Shown: positions 8,056 to 17,013 of the stretch, one piece after another
Layout: every line of letters starts with the position of its first letter
Numbering within the stretch: the stretch's first letter is position 1
Origin: Bacteroidota bacterium
Lineage (GTDB): Bacteria > Bacteroidota > Bacteroidia > B-17B0 > Aurantibacillaceae
Assembly: GCA_963169355.1 (NCBI GenBank)
Contig: CAUJCR010000003.1
Span: 1-64,000 of the forward strand
Reading direction: 5' to 3'
Length of the DNA stretch: 64,000 bases
Position numbers and translations under genes: made by a program
Notes under the pieces: model-generated
Databases searched by the model: none
What the model was told of the DNA's origin: nothing
Seen by the model: only the letters and a program-made list of their open reading frames with translations

Positions 8056-10318
8056 GTTATATAATATCGTTGCTATTCTATTTTTTAGTTTTTATGTAAG
8101 TGCACAACAAAACAGTTTACCATTAATTCCACAACCCAAATCGTTAGTTTTAACCAATGGTAATTTTAATCTAACTTCATCTACCAAAATAGTTGTTACA
8201 GCCCAATCAGCTAAGAATGAAATAGCCTATTTTAATGCGTATTTAAAAACACATTATGGTTTTGTATTAGATGTGGTGTATAAAATCCCTGAAAAAGATA
8301 ATTACATCATTTTTAAATTTCCTGATTGGGAAGCTGGGTTAAAAGAAAATTACCACTTAAACATTCAAGAATCAGCTATATCTATTACAGCAGAAAGTGG
8401 AGGCGCAGGAAATTTTTATGCTATACAATCTCTTATACAATTATTGCCTATCGAAAAAACAAATACTTTAGTTATTCCGTGTCTTCAAATAAAAGATACA
8501 CCACTCATGAAATGGAGAGGAATGCACTTAGATGTATGTCGGCACTTTTTTTCAATAGACTTTATAAAAAAATACATTGATTTATTAGCCTTATATAAAA
8601 TGAACACCTTTCATTGGCATTTAACAGATGACCAAGGTTGGCGAATTGAAATAAAGAAATATCCTAAACTCACGCAAGTAGGTGCGTGGAGAAAAGGCAC
8701 AATGATTGGCGCTTATAGCAATCAAGAATTTGACACCATTAAATATGGCGGTTATTATACTCAAGAACAAATAAAAGAAGTAGTGGCTTATGCTGCTCAA
8801 AGACATATAACCATTGTTCCTGAAATTGAGATGCCTGGCCATGCTGTTGCCGCCATCAGTGCTTACCCATTTTTATCGTGCGATGAAAAACAAATTGATG
8901 TAGAAAGAGGTTGGGGTGTATTTGAAAACGTGTTTTGTACTAAAGATACTGTGTTTAATTTTTTAGAAAATGTATTGAGTGAAGTGATGAATTTGTTTCC
9001 GGGAACATACATTCATATTGGAGGCGACGAATGTCCTAAAACGAAATGGAAAACATGCAAGCATTGTCAATTACGTATTAAAACCGAGAAGCTTAAAGAT
9101 GAACACGAATTACAAAGTTATTTTATAACTCGTATCGAAAAATTTGTAAATAGTAAAGGACGACAAATTATAGGTTGGGACGAAATTTTAGAAGGTGGAC
9201 TTGCACCTAATGCAGCAGTAATGAGTTGGAGAGGCACCGAAGGTGGTATTAATGCTGCTAAACAAAAACACAACGCAGTAATGAGTCCTGGCACACATTG
9301 TTATTTCGATCATTTTCAAGGCGACCCTATTGATGAGCCTTTGGCTTTTGGCGGTTATACACCCTTACAAAAAGTATATAGTTTTAATCCTGTGCCAACT
9401 GAACTTAATGACTCAGAAAAAAAATATATTTTAGGCGCACAAGCTAATATTTGGACAGAGTATATTTTAAACGAAAAACATGTTGAGTATATGGCAAACC
9501 CTCGTATGGCTGCTTTATCAGAAGTGTTGTGGTCTCCCAACGAAAATAGAAATCAATCTAATTTTATAGCCCGGTTACAAAAACATTTTTTATTACTCGA
9601 TAAATTACACTATAATTATTCAAAGGCTTTGTATAATGTAGAACAAGTTCCAACTGCATCAAACACTCATCAAGCTATCCAATTAGAATTAAAAGCCGAT
9701 TCGGTATTAGGCAACATATATTATACAAGCGATGGAAGCGAACCAAGCATTAAATCTACACCTTATACAAAGGCTATTACCATTTCAAAAAACACCACCA
9801 TTAAAGCGGCGTTGTTTAAAGACAACGAACAATTAGGAAAGGTATCACAACGTTATTATGATATAAATTTAGCAACCAATAAAAGCATCGCTTTAGCAAC
9901 ACCACCAAATAGTTCTTATAACTATGGTGGAGCTTTTACACTTATAAATGGTGTTGTGGCAAGTTTACCAAGAACCAATAATCAGTGGTTGGGTTGGAGC
10001 GGAAAAAACCTAGAAGCTGTAATTGATTTAAAACAACCCGAAGAAATAAAAACAATAAGTGTAGGTTTTTTAAAAGAAGAAGTTAATTGGATTTATTTAC
10101 CTAAAGATGCTGAAGTTTTCATATCAAATGATGGACAGAAATTTTCTTCTGTCGGAAAAATGAAATTAAACAATGAGCGTTTTATGGAAATAATAATAAA
10201 CCCAACTAAAACACGCTATGTAAAAATTGTAGCTAATTATTACGGATTAATTCCACAAGGCAATCCTGGTGCTGGTTCGCCCGCTTGGCTATTTTGCGAT
10301 GAAATTCAAATTAAATAA
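8045..10318 (+). CDS. Beta-N-acetylhexosaminidase, GH20, secreted
   Basis: MKGMHLDVCRHF-type start (MKWRGMHLDVCRHF), HWHLTDDQGWRIEIKKYPKL, HIGGDECPK; signal peptide; C-terminal chitobiase-like and F5/8-like modules. Start set to the ATG preceding the signal peptide. Confidence 0.95.
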   Translation: MKHKLYNIVAILFFSFYVSAQQNSLPLIPQPKSLVLTNGNFNLTSSTKIVVTAQSAKNEIAYFNAYLKTHYGFVLDVVYKIPEKDNYIIFKFPDWEAGLKENYHLNIQESAISITAESGGAGNFYAIQSLIQLLPIEKTNTLVIPCLQIKDTPLMKWRGMHLDVCRHFFSIDFIKKYIDLLALYKMNTFHWHLTDDQGWRIEIKKYPKLTQVGAWRKGTMIGAYSNQEFDTIKYGGYYTQEQIKEVVAYAAQRHITIVPEIEMPGHAVAAISAYPFLSCDEKQIDVERGWGVFENVFCTKDTVFNFLENVLSEVMNLFPGTYIHIGGDECPKTKWKTCKHCQLRIKTEKLKDEHELQSYFITRIEKFVNSKGRQIIGWDEILEGGLAPNAAVMSWRGTEGGINAAKQKHNAVMSPGTHCYFDHFQGDPIDEPLAFGGYTPLQKVYSFNPVPTELNDSEKKYILGAQANIWTEYILNEKHVEYMANPRMAALSEVLWSPNENRNQSNFIARLQKHFLLLDKLHYNYSKALYNVEQVPTASNTHQAIQLELKADSVLGNIYYTSDGSEPSIKSTPYTKAITISKNTTIKAALFKDNEQLGKVSQRYYDINLATNKSIALATPPNSSYNYGGAFTLINGVVASLPRTNNQWLGWSGKNLEAVIDLKQPEEIKTISVGFLKEEVNWIYLPKDAEVFISNDGQKFSSVGKMKLNNERFMEIIINPTKTRYVKIVANYYGLIPQGNPGAGSPAWLFCDEIQIK

Positions 10319-10319
10319 T

Positions 10320-11312
10320 ATGAAAACTTCTCGAAGACATTTTTTAAAACTATCAGCCATTACAACATCATTACTGGCAGTAAGTAAAAGTAAAGCCACA
10401 CAATTAGTACTTCAGCAGTCGAGTTCCACCATACAGCCTATTGTACTTTCAACTTGGCGCTTTGGTGTAGAAGCCAACGCAGAAGCTTGGAAAACCTTAT
10501 CTAATAAAGGCAGAGCACTAGATGCTGTTGAGTCTGGTGTGAAAATTACAGAAGCTAATCCTAAAGAGCGAAGTGTTGGATATGGCGGAAGGCCTGATAG
10601 AGATGGGCGTGTAACACTTGACGCTTGTATTATAGATGAGTTTTCTAATATTGGTTCGGTGGCGTGTTTAGAAAACATCAAGCATCCTATTTCGGTGGCA
10701 AGGGCTGTTATGGAAAAAACACCACATGTGATGCTAGTAGGCGATGGCGCTTTTGATTTTGCCATCTCTCAAGGGTTTCCAAAAGAAAATTTATTAGTTA
10801 AAGAATCGGAAGAAGAATGGAAAGAGTGGTTAAAAAAATCAGAATACAAACCAAAAGCAAATATTGAAAATCATGACACCATTGGTATGATTGCACTTGA
10901 TATGCACGGAAATTTATCGGGTGCGTGTACTACTAGTGGTTTAGCATTTAAAATGCATGGACGCGTTGGTGATTCACCAATTATTGGAGCAGGTTTATTT
11001 GTAGATAATGAAGTAGGAGCCGCAACTGCTACAGGGCATGGCGAGGAAGTAATTCGAATTGCTGGAAGCCACACCGTGGTAGAATTAATGCGTCAAGGAC
11101 TACACCCAGAAGAGGCTTGTAAAAAAGCAGTTGAACGAATTGTGAATAGTGCCAAGATGCGTAAAAAACCACTGGCTGATTTACAAATTGGCTTTATTGC
11201 TATTAATAAAAAAGGAGAACATGGCGCCTATTGTTTACAAAGCGGATTTAATTATGCGGTTTATTCTCCCCAAATAAACAATCAACTTATTGATGCCAAA
11301 CACATCTTATAA
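10320..11312 (+). CDS. N4-(beta-N-acetylglucosaminyl)-L-asparaginase (glycosylasparaginase)
   Basis: Ntn-hydrolase with HDTIGMIALDMHGNLSGACTTSG; Tat-like SRRHFLK leader. The ORF-track start at 10269 lies inside the GH20 gene, so the start was moved to MKTSRRHFLK. Confidence 0.92.
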   Translation: MKTSRRHFLKLSAITTSLLAVSKSKATQLVLQQSSSTIQPIVLSTWRFGVEANAEAWKTLSNKGRALDAVESGVKITEANPKERSVGYGGRPDRDGRVTLDACIIDEFSNIGSVACLENIKHPISVARAVMEKTPHVMLVGDGAFDFAISQGFPKENLLVKESEEEWKEWLKKSEYKPKANIENHDTIGMIALDMHGNLSGACTTSGLAFKMHGRVGDSPIIGAGLFVDNEVGAATATGHGEEVIRIAGSHTVVELMRQGLHPEEACKKAVERIVNSAKMRKKPLADLQIGFIAINKKGEHGAYCLQSGFNYAVYSPQINNQLIDAKHIL

Positions 11313-11988
11313 ATACACATTAGAGATTGCATGTTTTAACTTAGAATCTTGTGTTATTGCACAAGAAGCAGGAGCTGATAGAATTGAGTTTTGTCAGCAA
11401 TATGCTTTAGGTGGCTTAACACCTGCTTACGATGATATTATAAAAGCTAGAGCTCTTATTAAAATTCCGTTACATGTTATTATTCGTCCTCATGCTAATG
11501 GTTTTGTATATTCTTCAAAAGAAATACAACAAATGCAACAGGATATTTTATTTTGTAAACAACAGAAAATTGATGGAGTGGTGTTTGGGGTTTTAAATGC
11601 ACGCCATCATATTGACATAGAAAAAAATCAAGCCTTATTATCGGTGTGTGATAAAATGCTTACTACCTTTCATCGAGCTATTGATAGTTGCCATCTAATA
11701 CCTCAGGCTGTTGAAAGCCTTATTTCATTAGGGTTTCACAAGGTGCTGACATCGGGCGGAAAACACACAGCATTAGAAGGTAAAAACCAAATAAAAACAT
11801 TACAACAACAATTCGGACACCAAATTCAAATTATGCCAGGCGGCTCTATTAGAAGTAACCACATCCAGGCACTACAACAGATTACTCATTGTTACGAGTT
11901 TCATTCGGCGGCTTTAGTAGATGACACCACTCTTACTAATCAACAAGAAGTAAAACAACTAAAACAACAATTGTTAAGTCATGTTTAA
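11290..11988 (+). CDS. cutC: CutC family TIM-barrel protein
   Basis: LEIACFNLESCVIAQEAGADRIEFCQQYALGGLTPAY, VIIRPHANGFVYS, TSGGKHTALEG. Confidence 0.9.
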   Translation: MMPNTSYKYTLEIACFNLESCVIAQEAGADRIEFCQQYALGGLTPAYDDIIKARALIKIPLHVIIRPHANGFVYSSKEIQQMQQDILFCKQQKIDGVVFGVLNARHHIDIEKNQALLSVCDKMLTTFHRAIDSCHLIPQAVESLISLGFHKVLTSGGKHTALEGKNQIKTLQQQFGHQIQIMPGGSIRSNHIQALQQITHCYEFHSAALVDDTTLTNQQEVKQLKQQLLSHV

Positions 11989-14485
11989 ATGTTACTTCAT
12001 AGCTTGTTATTTGTTAAGCCATATTTTAGTAGCGCAGGTTTCACGTGTGCCTCTTCATACAAACTGGAAATTTAAACAAGTAGGCACATCGGTGTATTAT
12101 CCTGCAAGCGTTCCAGGAACTGTTCATACAGATTTATTAAATAATCAAATCATTCCAAATCCAATTTATAACCTTAATGAATTTAAAGTACAATGGGTAG
12201 AAACAAAAGACTGGGAATACGTCTGTCGTTTTTCATTAAACGCACAACAACAATCCACCCAACACATTCAATTAGTTTTTGAAGGATTAGATACGTATGC
12301 TCAAGTGTATCTTAATGACACTTTAATATTAAGTAATCATAATATGTTTCATACCCATCATATTAATATTAAACCTTATTTAAAAAATGACTCGAATGAA
12401 CTAAAAATTATTTTTGAATCATCGGTTAATAAAGGTAAAGAAGCAGCTAAAAGTTTACCTTATACATTACCCGAAAAAGAACGTGTTTTTACGCGTAAGG
12501 CGCAGTATCAATATGGCTGGGATTGGGGACCAAGATTAGTTACCTGCGGTATTTATAAAAACGTGTTGCTCGAATTTTGGGATGATGCTAAAATTAATTA
12601 TACACATTATAAAGTTAAATCACTTTCGGATAGCTTAGCTGAAATAGCTGTTATTACTGAGATAGAAAGCCATCAAAATAAACATGCCAACATCGAGGTG
12701 ATGATAAACGACGCTTCTATACCCGAAAAATATAAACAAAGCATCAAACAACAACACAATGTTAAACTACAGAAAGGTATTACGCTTGATACCTTTTTAA
12801 TTAAAATACCAAAACCAAAATTATGGAACTGTAACGGGCAAGGTTCTCCAAATTATTACGAAGCTTATGTGGGGCTATCAAATCAACAACAAATAAGCGA
12901 TTATAAATTGTTTCATGTAGCTCTTAGAACCATTGAGTTTATACAAGAGCCCGATTTTTTTGGACAAAGTTTTTATTTTAAAATAAACGGACAAAAAATA
13001 TTTATGAAAGGTGCGAATATTATTCCACCTGATAATTTTATGTCGAAAAAAATAGATTATCATGCTTTGGTAAAACAAGCTAAAGATGCAAACATCAACA
13101 TGCTAAGAGTGTGGGGAGGTGGTCTTTATTTAGATGATGAGTTTTATACCGCTTGCGATCTGAATGGCATTTTAGTGTGGCAAGATTTTATGTTTGCTTG
13201 TGCTATGTATCCTGGCGATAGTTTGTTTTTAAAAAGTGTAGGCATAGAAGCAGAGCAACAAATAAAACGTTTGCGCAATCATCCGTGTTTGGCTTTGTGG
13301 TGTGGTAACAACGAAAACGACGAAGCTTGGCACAACTGGGGTTGGCAAAAACAATTTAACTACTCTAAACAAGACTCGGCTAAGATATGGTGTGATTATC
13401 AAAAAGTATTTTATGATATATTACCTACTGCTGTAAAAAACCACGACGGTGTTACTTCTTATATTAGCTCATCACCCATGATAGGTTGGGGAAGAAAAGA
13501 AAGTTTATTAATAGGAGATTCGCATTACTGGGGTGTGTGGTGGGGCATGGAGCCATTTGAAGTGTATAACAAAAAAGTAGGACGTTTTATGAGTGAATAT
13601 GGTTTTCAAAGTATGCCTAGTTATTTTACATTAAAAAAATATGGCGACAGTTTAAATTTAAACTCGGCCTATATTAAAGCTCATCAAAAACACCCAACAG
13701 GATTTCAAACCATAAATGCGTATTTAAAAACAGATTATAAAATTCCGAATAGCTTTTTTAATTATGTATATGTGTCGCAATTATTACAACGCGATGGCAT
13801 GAGCACCGCCATTGAAGCACATCGAAGAGCCAAACCATACTGTATGGGCACACTTTATTGGCAGTTTAACGATTGTTGGCCTGTTACTTCGTGGAGTGCG
13901 ATAGATTATGATAATGTACCAAAGGCATTGTATTTTGCTACCAAAAAACTATACCAAAATGTGATGATTAGCATGACACACCAACGCAATAATTTTGTTG
14001 TTTACTTAATAAACGACAGCACGCACACTATAAATGCCGAATTAAAAACACAACTTAAAAACACCAAAGGAGAAGTTTTATATACTACATCTAAGCAACT
14101 AACTATTGCAAGCAACAGCAGTTTACCAGTTGATAGCCTCTCAGAATCTCTTATAAAACCGTATTCATTAAATGATACATATTGGCATTGTGAATTAATT
14201 CATCACAACAAACCTATTGCATACAAAAATTTTTATTTTGTAAAACCAAAAGATTTAAAGCTACATAAACCAACTATTAAAATTACTAAAACCAAGCATT
14301 CATTAATTCTTAAATCAGATGTATTGGTAAAAGACCTGTATTTATATGGCTTAGATGGTGATTTAAAATTAAGCGACAATTATTTTGATTTAGAAGCTGG
14401 CAAACAGAAAGAAATTTATTTTCAAGAACCTATAAAGAATACAAGTGCCATAAAGTATCTCTCATTATTTGATACAATGAATTAG
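11981..14485 (+). CDS. Beta-mannosidase, GH2, secreted
   Basis: VPGTVHTDLL, MLRVWGGGLYLDDEFY, LWCGNNENDEAWHNWGW, MGTLYWQFNDCWPVTSWSAIDY. Confidence 0.93.
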   Translation: MFKCYFIACYLLSHILVAQVSRVPLHTNWKFKQVGTSVYYPASVPGTVHTDLLNNQIIPNPIYNLNEFKVQWVETKDWEYVCRFSLNAQQQSTQHIQLVFEGLDTYAQVYLNDTLILSNHNMFHTHHINIKPYLKNDSNELKIIFESSVNKGKEAAKSLPYTLPEKERVFTRKAQYQYGWDWGPRLVTCGIYKNVLLEFWDDAKINYTHYKVKSLSDSLAEIAVITEIESHQNKHANIEVMINDASIPEKYKQSIKQQHNVKLQKGITLDTFLIKIPKPKLWNCNGQGSPNYYEAYVGLSNQQQISDYKLFHVALRTIEFIQEPDFFGQSFYFKINGQKIFMKGANIIPPDNFMSKKIDYHALVKQAKDANINMLRVWGGGLYLDDEFYTACDLNGILVWQDFMFACAMYPGDSLFLKSVGIEAEQQIKRLRNHPCLALWCGNNENDEAWHNWGWQKQFNYSKQDSAKIWCDYQKVFYDILPTAVKNHDGVTSYISSSPMIGWGRKESLLIGDSHYWGVWWGMEPFEVYNKKVGRFMSEYGFQSMPSYFTLKKYGDSLNLNSAYIKAHQKHPTGFQTINAYLKTDYKIPNSFFNYVYVSQLLQRDGMSTAIEAHRRAKPYCMGTLYWQFNDCWPVTSWSAIDYDNVPKALYFATKKLYQNVMISMTHQRNNFVVYLINDSTHTINAELKTQLKNTKGEVLYTTSKQLTIASNSSLPVDSLSESLIKPYSLNDTYWHCELIHHNKPIAYKNFYFVKPKDLKLHKPTIKITKTKHSLILKSDVLVKDLYLYGLDGDLKLSDNYFDLEAGKQKEIYFQEPIKNTSAIKYLSLFDTMN

Positions 14486-14541
14486 TTTTTATTTTAAAAT
14501 CTAACTTAAAATCAAAAACAATAACGCTCAAACATGAAAAT

Positions 14542-14841
14542 TTAAGAATGATTTTTAAACACCTTTTTTGGATTTCTTTTGGCATGAGTTAATCTAAACA
14601 CATAAATTTTATAACCAATAACTTCAAAAACGATGAGGTAAGGAAACCTGTTTAATTTAATTGTTCTTAATCTTTTATTCTTTTTTTGATACAATAAAGG
14701 AGATACTTTGATGTGTTCCATCGCGGTTTCCCAACTTAAAACAAAATTTAACCCTAAATTTCTTTGTTTAGATTCGTAGTAGCTAACAGCTTCCTTGAGT
14801 TCTAGGTAAACACTTTCAGGAACTAAGATTTCATAAATCAT
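14542..14841 (-). CDS. ParE/RelE-superfamily toxin (TA1)
   Basis: PESVYLELKEAVSYYESKQRNLG...LNRFPYLIVFEVIGYKIYVFRLTHAKRNP; overlaps upstream antitoxin by 4 nt. Confidence 0.85.
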   Translation of the reverse strand: MIYEILVPESVYLELKEAVSYYESKQRNLGLNFVLSWETAMEHIKVSPLLYQKKNKRLRTIKLNRFPYLIVFEVIGYKIYVFRLTHAKRNPKKVFKNHS

Positions 14842-15077
14842 TTACCTAAACTCTTTAATAATTTCTTTTTAACTTGTGATACGGTATAAGTTTTTTCTTC
14901 CCCTTTTAATATAGTTTTTCTACGTGCTTCTATAATTTTCAAATCCTCTGCACTTAATTCATAATCATAATTAGAAACCTGACCGTTCAATAATGTATAT
15001 ACAGCTTCTAAAATTTTTTCATCGTCAATTTGCTCAACACAATCCACAATTTTCTTTTTTAAGCTCGATTTTGTCAT
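14838..15077 (-). CDS. Antitoxin of TA1
   Basis: 79 aa charged protein directly upstream of and overlapping a ParE-type toxin. Confidence 0.8.
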   Translation of the reverse strand: MTKSSLKKKIVDCVEQIDDEKILEAVYTLLNGQVSNYDYELSAEDLKIIEARRKTILKGEEKTYTVSQVKKKLLKSLGK

Positions 15078-15103
15078 TTCTAACCTTGATTATACGTGAA
15101 ACA

Positions 15104-15134
15104 CAAATTTACTTATTTTATGACTACTTTCAAA
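15104..15134 (-). promoter_or_regulatory. Bacteroidetes-type promoter of TA1 (TTTG-N19-TAAATTTG)
   Basis: Minus strand TTTGAAAGTAGTCATAAAATAAGTAAATTTG fits TTTG-N19-TAnnTTTG. Confidence 0.7.
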
Positions 15135-15202
15135 ATAAGAAGTTTATTACTCTTTCTAAATTCCTTTGCTTCTCCAAAGAAAAGCTACAAAAGAAATTTC
15201 AC

Positions 15203-15226
15203 GATACTTTTGGCGCCAAAAGTATC
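15203..15226. repeat. 24-bp perfect palindrome, copy A1
   Basis: GATACTTTTGGCGCCAAAAGTATC. Confidence 0.95.
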
Positions 15227-15302
15227 CAAAACCGTTTTATTTTTCGGAAGGATATTTTTGTTTTCTGCACACATTCCTCCACCAAACAAAACCGCTGATA
15301 TA

Positions 15303-15480
15303 AACCCGAAGTAGTTTATAGGATTTCTATTACAAGTCAAAATAAACTTCAGTCATCGTGCGTGCTCGATTCTGCGGGCTTCAAAATATTGCAAATATTT
15401 CTCCAGTCCTTAAATCTGCGCTGCACAATGCCTTTGTTTATTTTACCTTTCACTACGAAACCTACAAGCTACTTCGGGTT
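15303..15480. mobile_element. MITE-like TIR element (about 178 bp) inserted in repeat copy A1
   Basis: Perfect 12-bp TIR AACCCGAAGTAG...CTACTTCGGGTT, extending imperfectly to about 24 bp; absent from the equivalent position of copies A2 and A3 (gctgattcaaaaatcccac). Confidence 0.75.
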
Positions 15481-15665
15481 AAAATCCCACGAAGCGCTCG
15501 TGCCTGCCCTTCGATTTTCTCACAGCTATATCTGCGAAAAATAAAAGTTCACGCACTCAAAAGCCTGTGTGTTGGGTTACGCACTATGCTATTCCAGTTA
15601 GCGCCATGGCATTTTAAAATGTTGCGTAAAAATCGAGTGGTATCAAAGGCGAGGGCAAGTGTGTA

Positions 15666-15702
15666 GATTCTTTGGGCTGTTCGTGAAGCGCTTCGAACAA
15701 TC
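15666..15702. repeat. Hairpin C1 (hybrid arms)
   Basis: GATTCTTTG ... CGAACAATC: left arm of one hairpin variant, right arm of the other. Confidence 0.7.
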
Positions 15703-15737
15703 GGATTGATGATATGCAGATTTTAGTGAAATTTTAT

Positions 15738-15907
15738 AAACCCAAATTATGTATTAGAAATCGTTATGAGCATCGAAAGTTCAATAAAATAGACACTTTT
15801 ACGATTGAAGCATAGTACGCACTATGTTGAAAGAGAAAAAGTGGCGAAGCGTTCTGTTTTGAAGAAATTTAGAGGCGGAATAGATTATCTAGTACATATT
15901 TTGGGTT
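15738..15907 (+). repeat. TIR repeat element family B, copy B1
   Basis: AACCCAAATTATGTATTAG...CTAGTACATATTTTGGGTT; internal hairpin CATAGT-ACGC-ACTATG. Confidence 0.85.
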
Positions 15908-15987
15908 ATTCGCCTTGATTTTTTTGTAACTTTTTGTTTCAAGGCAAAAAGTTTTTTTTACTTCAAGGTAAAAATAAGTAAGAAAGA

Positions 15988-16248
15988 TTACTTGTAAATT
16001 TCTTTTCGATGTCCTATTTCTCTAATATCTACTAATAGGATAACATCTTCTATTGAATAAATTATTCGATATGTACCCATTCGGATACGCCATAAATTAG
16101 TAAACCCTTTTAATTTTTTACAACCCACAGGACGAGGATTTTTTTCTAAGTCTTTAAGTATTGGGATAATCTTTCGGACGATTTGAGCAGGTAATTTAGT
16201 AAGATTTTTTTCTGCTGTTTTGGATAATACTACTTGATAAAGGCTCAT
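15988..16248 (-). CDS. RelE/ParE-type mRNA interferase toxin (TA2)
   Basis: YQVVLSKTAEKNLTKLPAQIVRKIIPILKDLEKNPRP...LWRIRMGTYRIIYSIEDVILLVDIREIGHRKEIYK; overlaps the antitoxin by 4 nt. Confidence 0.92.
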   Translation of the reverse strand: MSLYQVVLSKTAEKNLTKLPAQIVRKIIPILKDLEKNPRPVGCKKLKGFTNLWRIRMGTYRIIYSIEDVILLVDIREIGHRKEIYK

Positions 16249-16442
16249 TTTAATTTACCCAATTTCTTCAGGTTACTAATTACTTTAGTTAGTGGCACTT
16301 TCTCTTCGTCTTTTCTTGCCTCTGCAAGAATTCCATCTAAAATATCTTCTATAGCTTCCTGATGCTTTTCTATAGCTTTTAAATCTATCTGAATAGCAAT
16401 TTTCTCATTTTTATCATTGGTTACAAAACTAACGCCTTTCAT
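16245..16442 (-). CDS. Antitoxin of TA2
   Basis: Overlaps the RelE-type toxin; the ORF-track start at 16478 falls inside the predicted promoter, so the start is more likely at 16442 or 16451. Confidence 0.75.
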   Translation of the reverse strand: MKGVSFVTNDKNEKIAIQIDLKAIEKHQEAIEDILDGILAEARKDEEKVPLTKVISNLKKLGKLK

Positions 16443-16465
16443 ATCACACATGTTTAAGTGGAATA

Positions 16466-16496
16466 CAAATTTACTCATTTTATAACTACTTTCAAA
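16466..16496 (-). promoter_or_regulatory. Bacteroidetes-type promoter of TA2 (TTTG-N19-TAAATTTG), homologous to the TA1 promoter
   Basis: Minus strand TTTGAAAGTAGTTATAAAATGAGTAAATTTG; 29 of 31 nt match 15104-15134. Confidence 0.72.
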
Positions 16497-16607
16497 GTAC
16501 GGCTTTTTTATAAATCACTTTCACATCTTGCTATTCCGGTTAGCACCATGGCATTTTAAAATTTCACGTAAAAATCAAATATTATCAAAAGCGTTGGAAT
16601 GTGCGAA

Positions 16608-16644
16608 GATTGTTCGGGCTGTTCGCGAAGCGCTTCGAACAATC
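16608..16644. repeat. Hairpin C2
   Basis: GATTGTTCG ... CGAACAATC perfect 9-bp arms. Confidence 0.85.
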
Positions 16645-16680
16645 GGATTGATGATATGCAGATTTTAGTGAAATTTTATA

Positions 16681-16850
16681 AACCCAAATTATGTGTTAGA
16701 AATCGTTATGAGTATCGAAAGTTCAATAAAACAGACACTTTCACGATTGAAGCATAGTACGCACTATGTTGAAAGAGTAAAAGTGGCGAAGCGTTCTGTT
16801 TTGAAGAAATTTAGAGGCGGAATAGATTATCTAGTACATATTTTGGGTTA
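16681..16850 (+). repeat. TIR repeat element family B, copy B2
   Basis: Near identical to B1; AACCCAAATTATGTGTTAG...CTAGTACATATTTTGGGTT. Confidence 0.85.
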
Positions 16851-17013
16851 TGCGCCTTGATTTTTTTGTAACTTTTTGTATCAAGACAAAAAGTTTTATA
16901 AAAAACTTGAATTTTTGTTTCTTTTACTTCAAGGCAAAAGAAAGTAAGAACTTTTTTACTCTTCCTAACTTTTCTTTGCTTCTCCAAAGAAAAGTTACAA
17001 AAGAATCTTTTAC

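Noticed and set aside
10412-10765. Antisense ORFs inside long genes (e.g. 10412-10765, 39165-39611, 24954-25433, 47402-47686)
   Set aside because: Fully contained opposite well-supported conserved CDSs with no recognisable domain; typical shadow ORFs.
12036-12052. Additional parS candidate GTTTCACGTGTGCC in the GH2 gene
   Set aside because: Only half of the palindrome matches; likely coincidental coding sequence.
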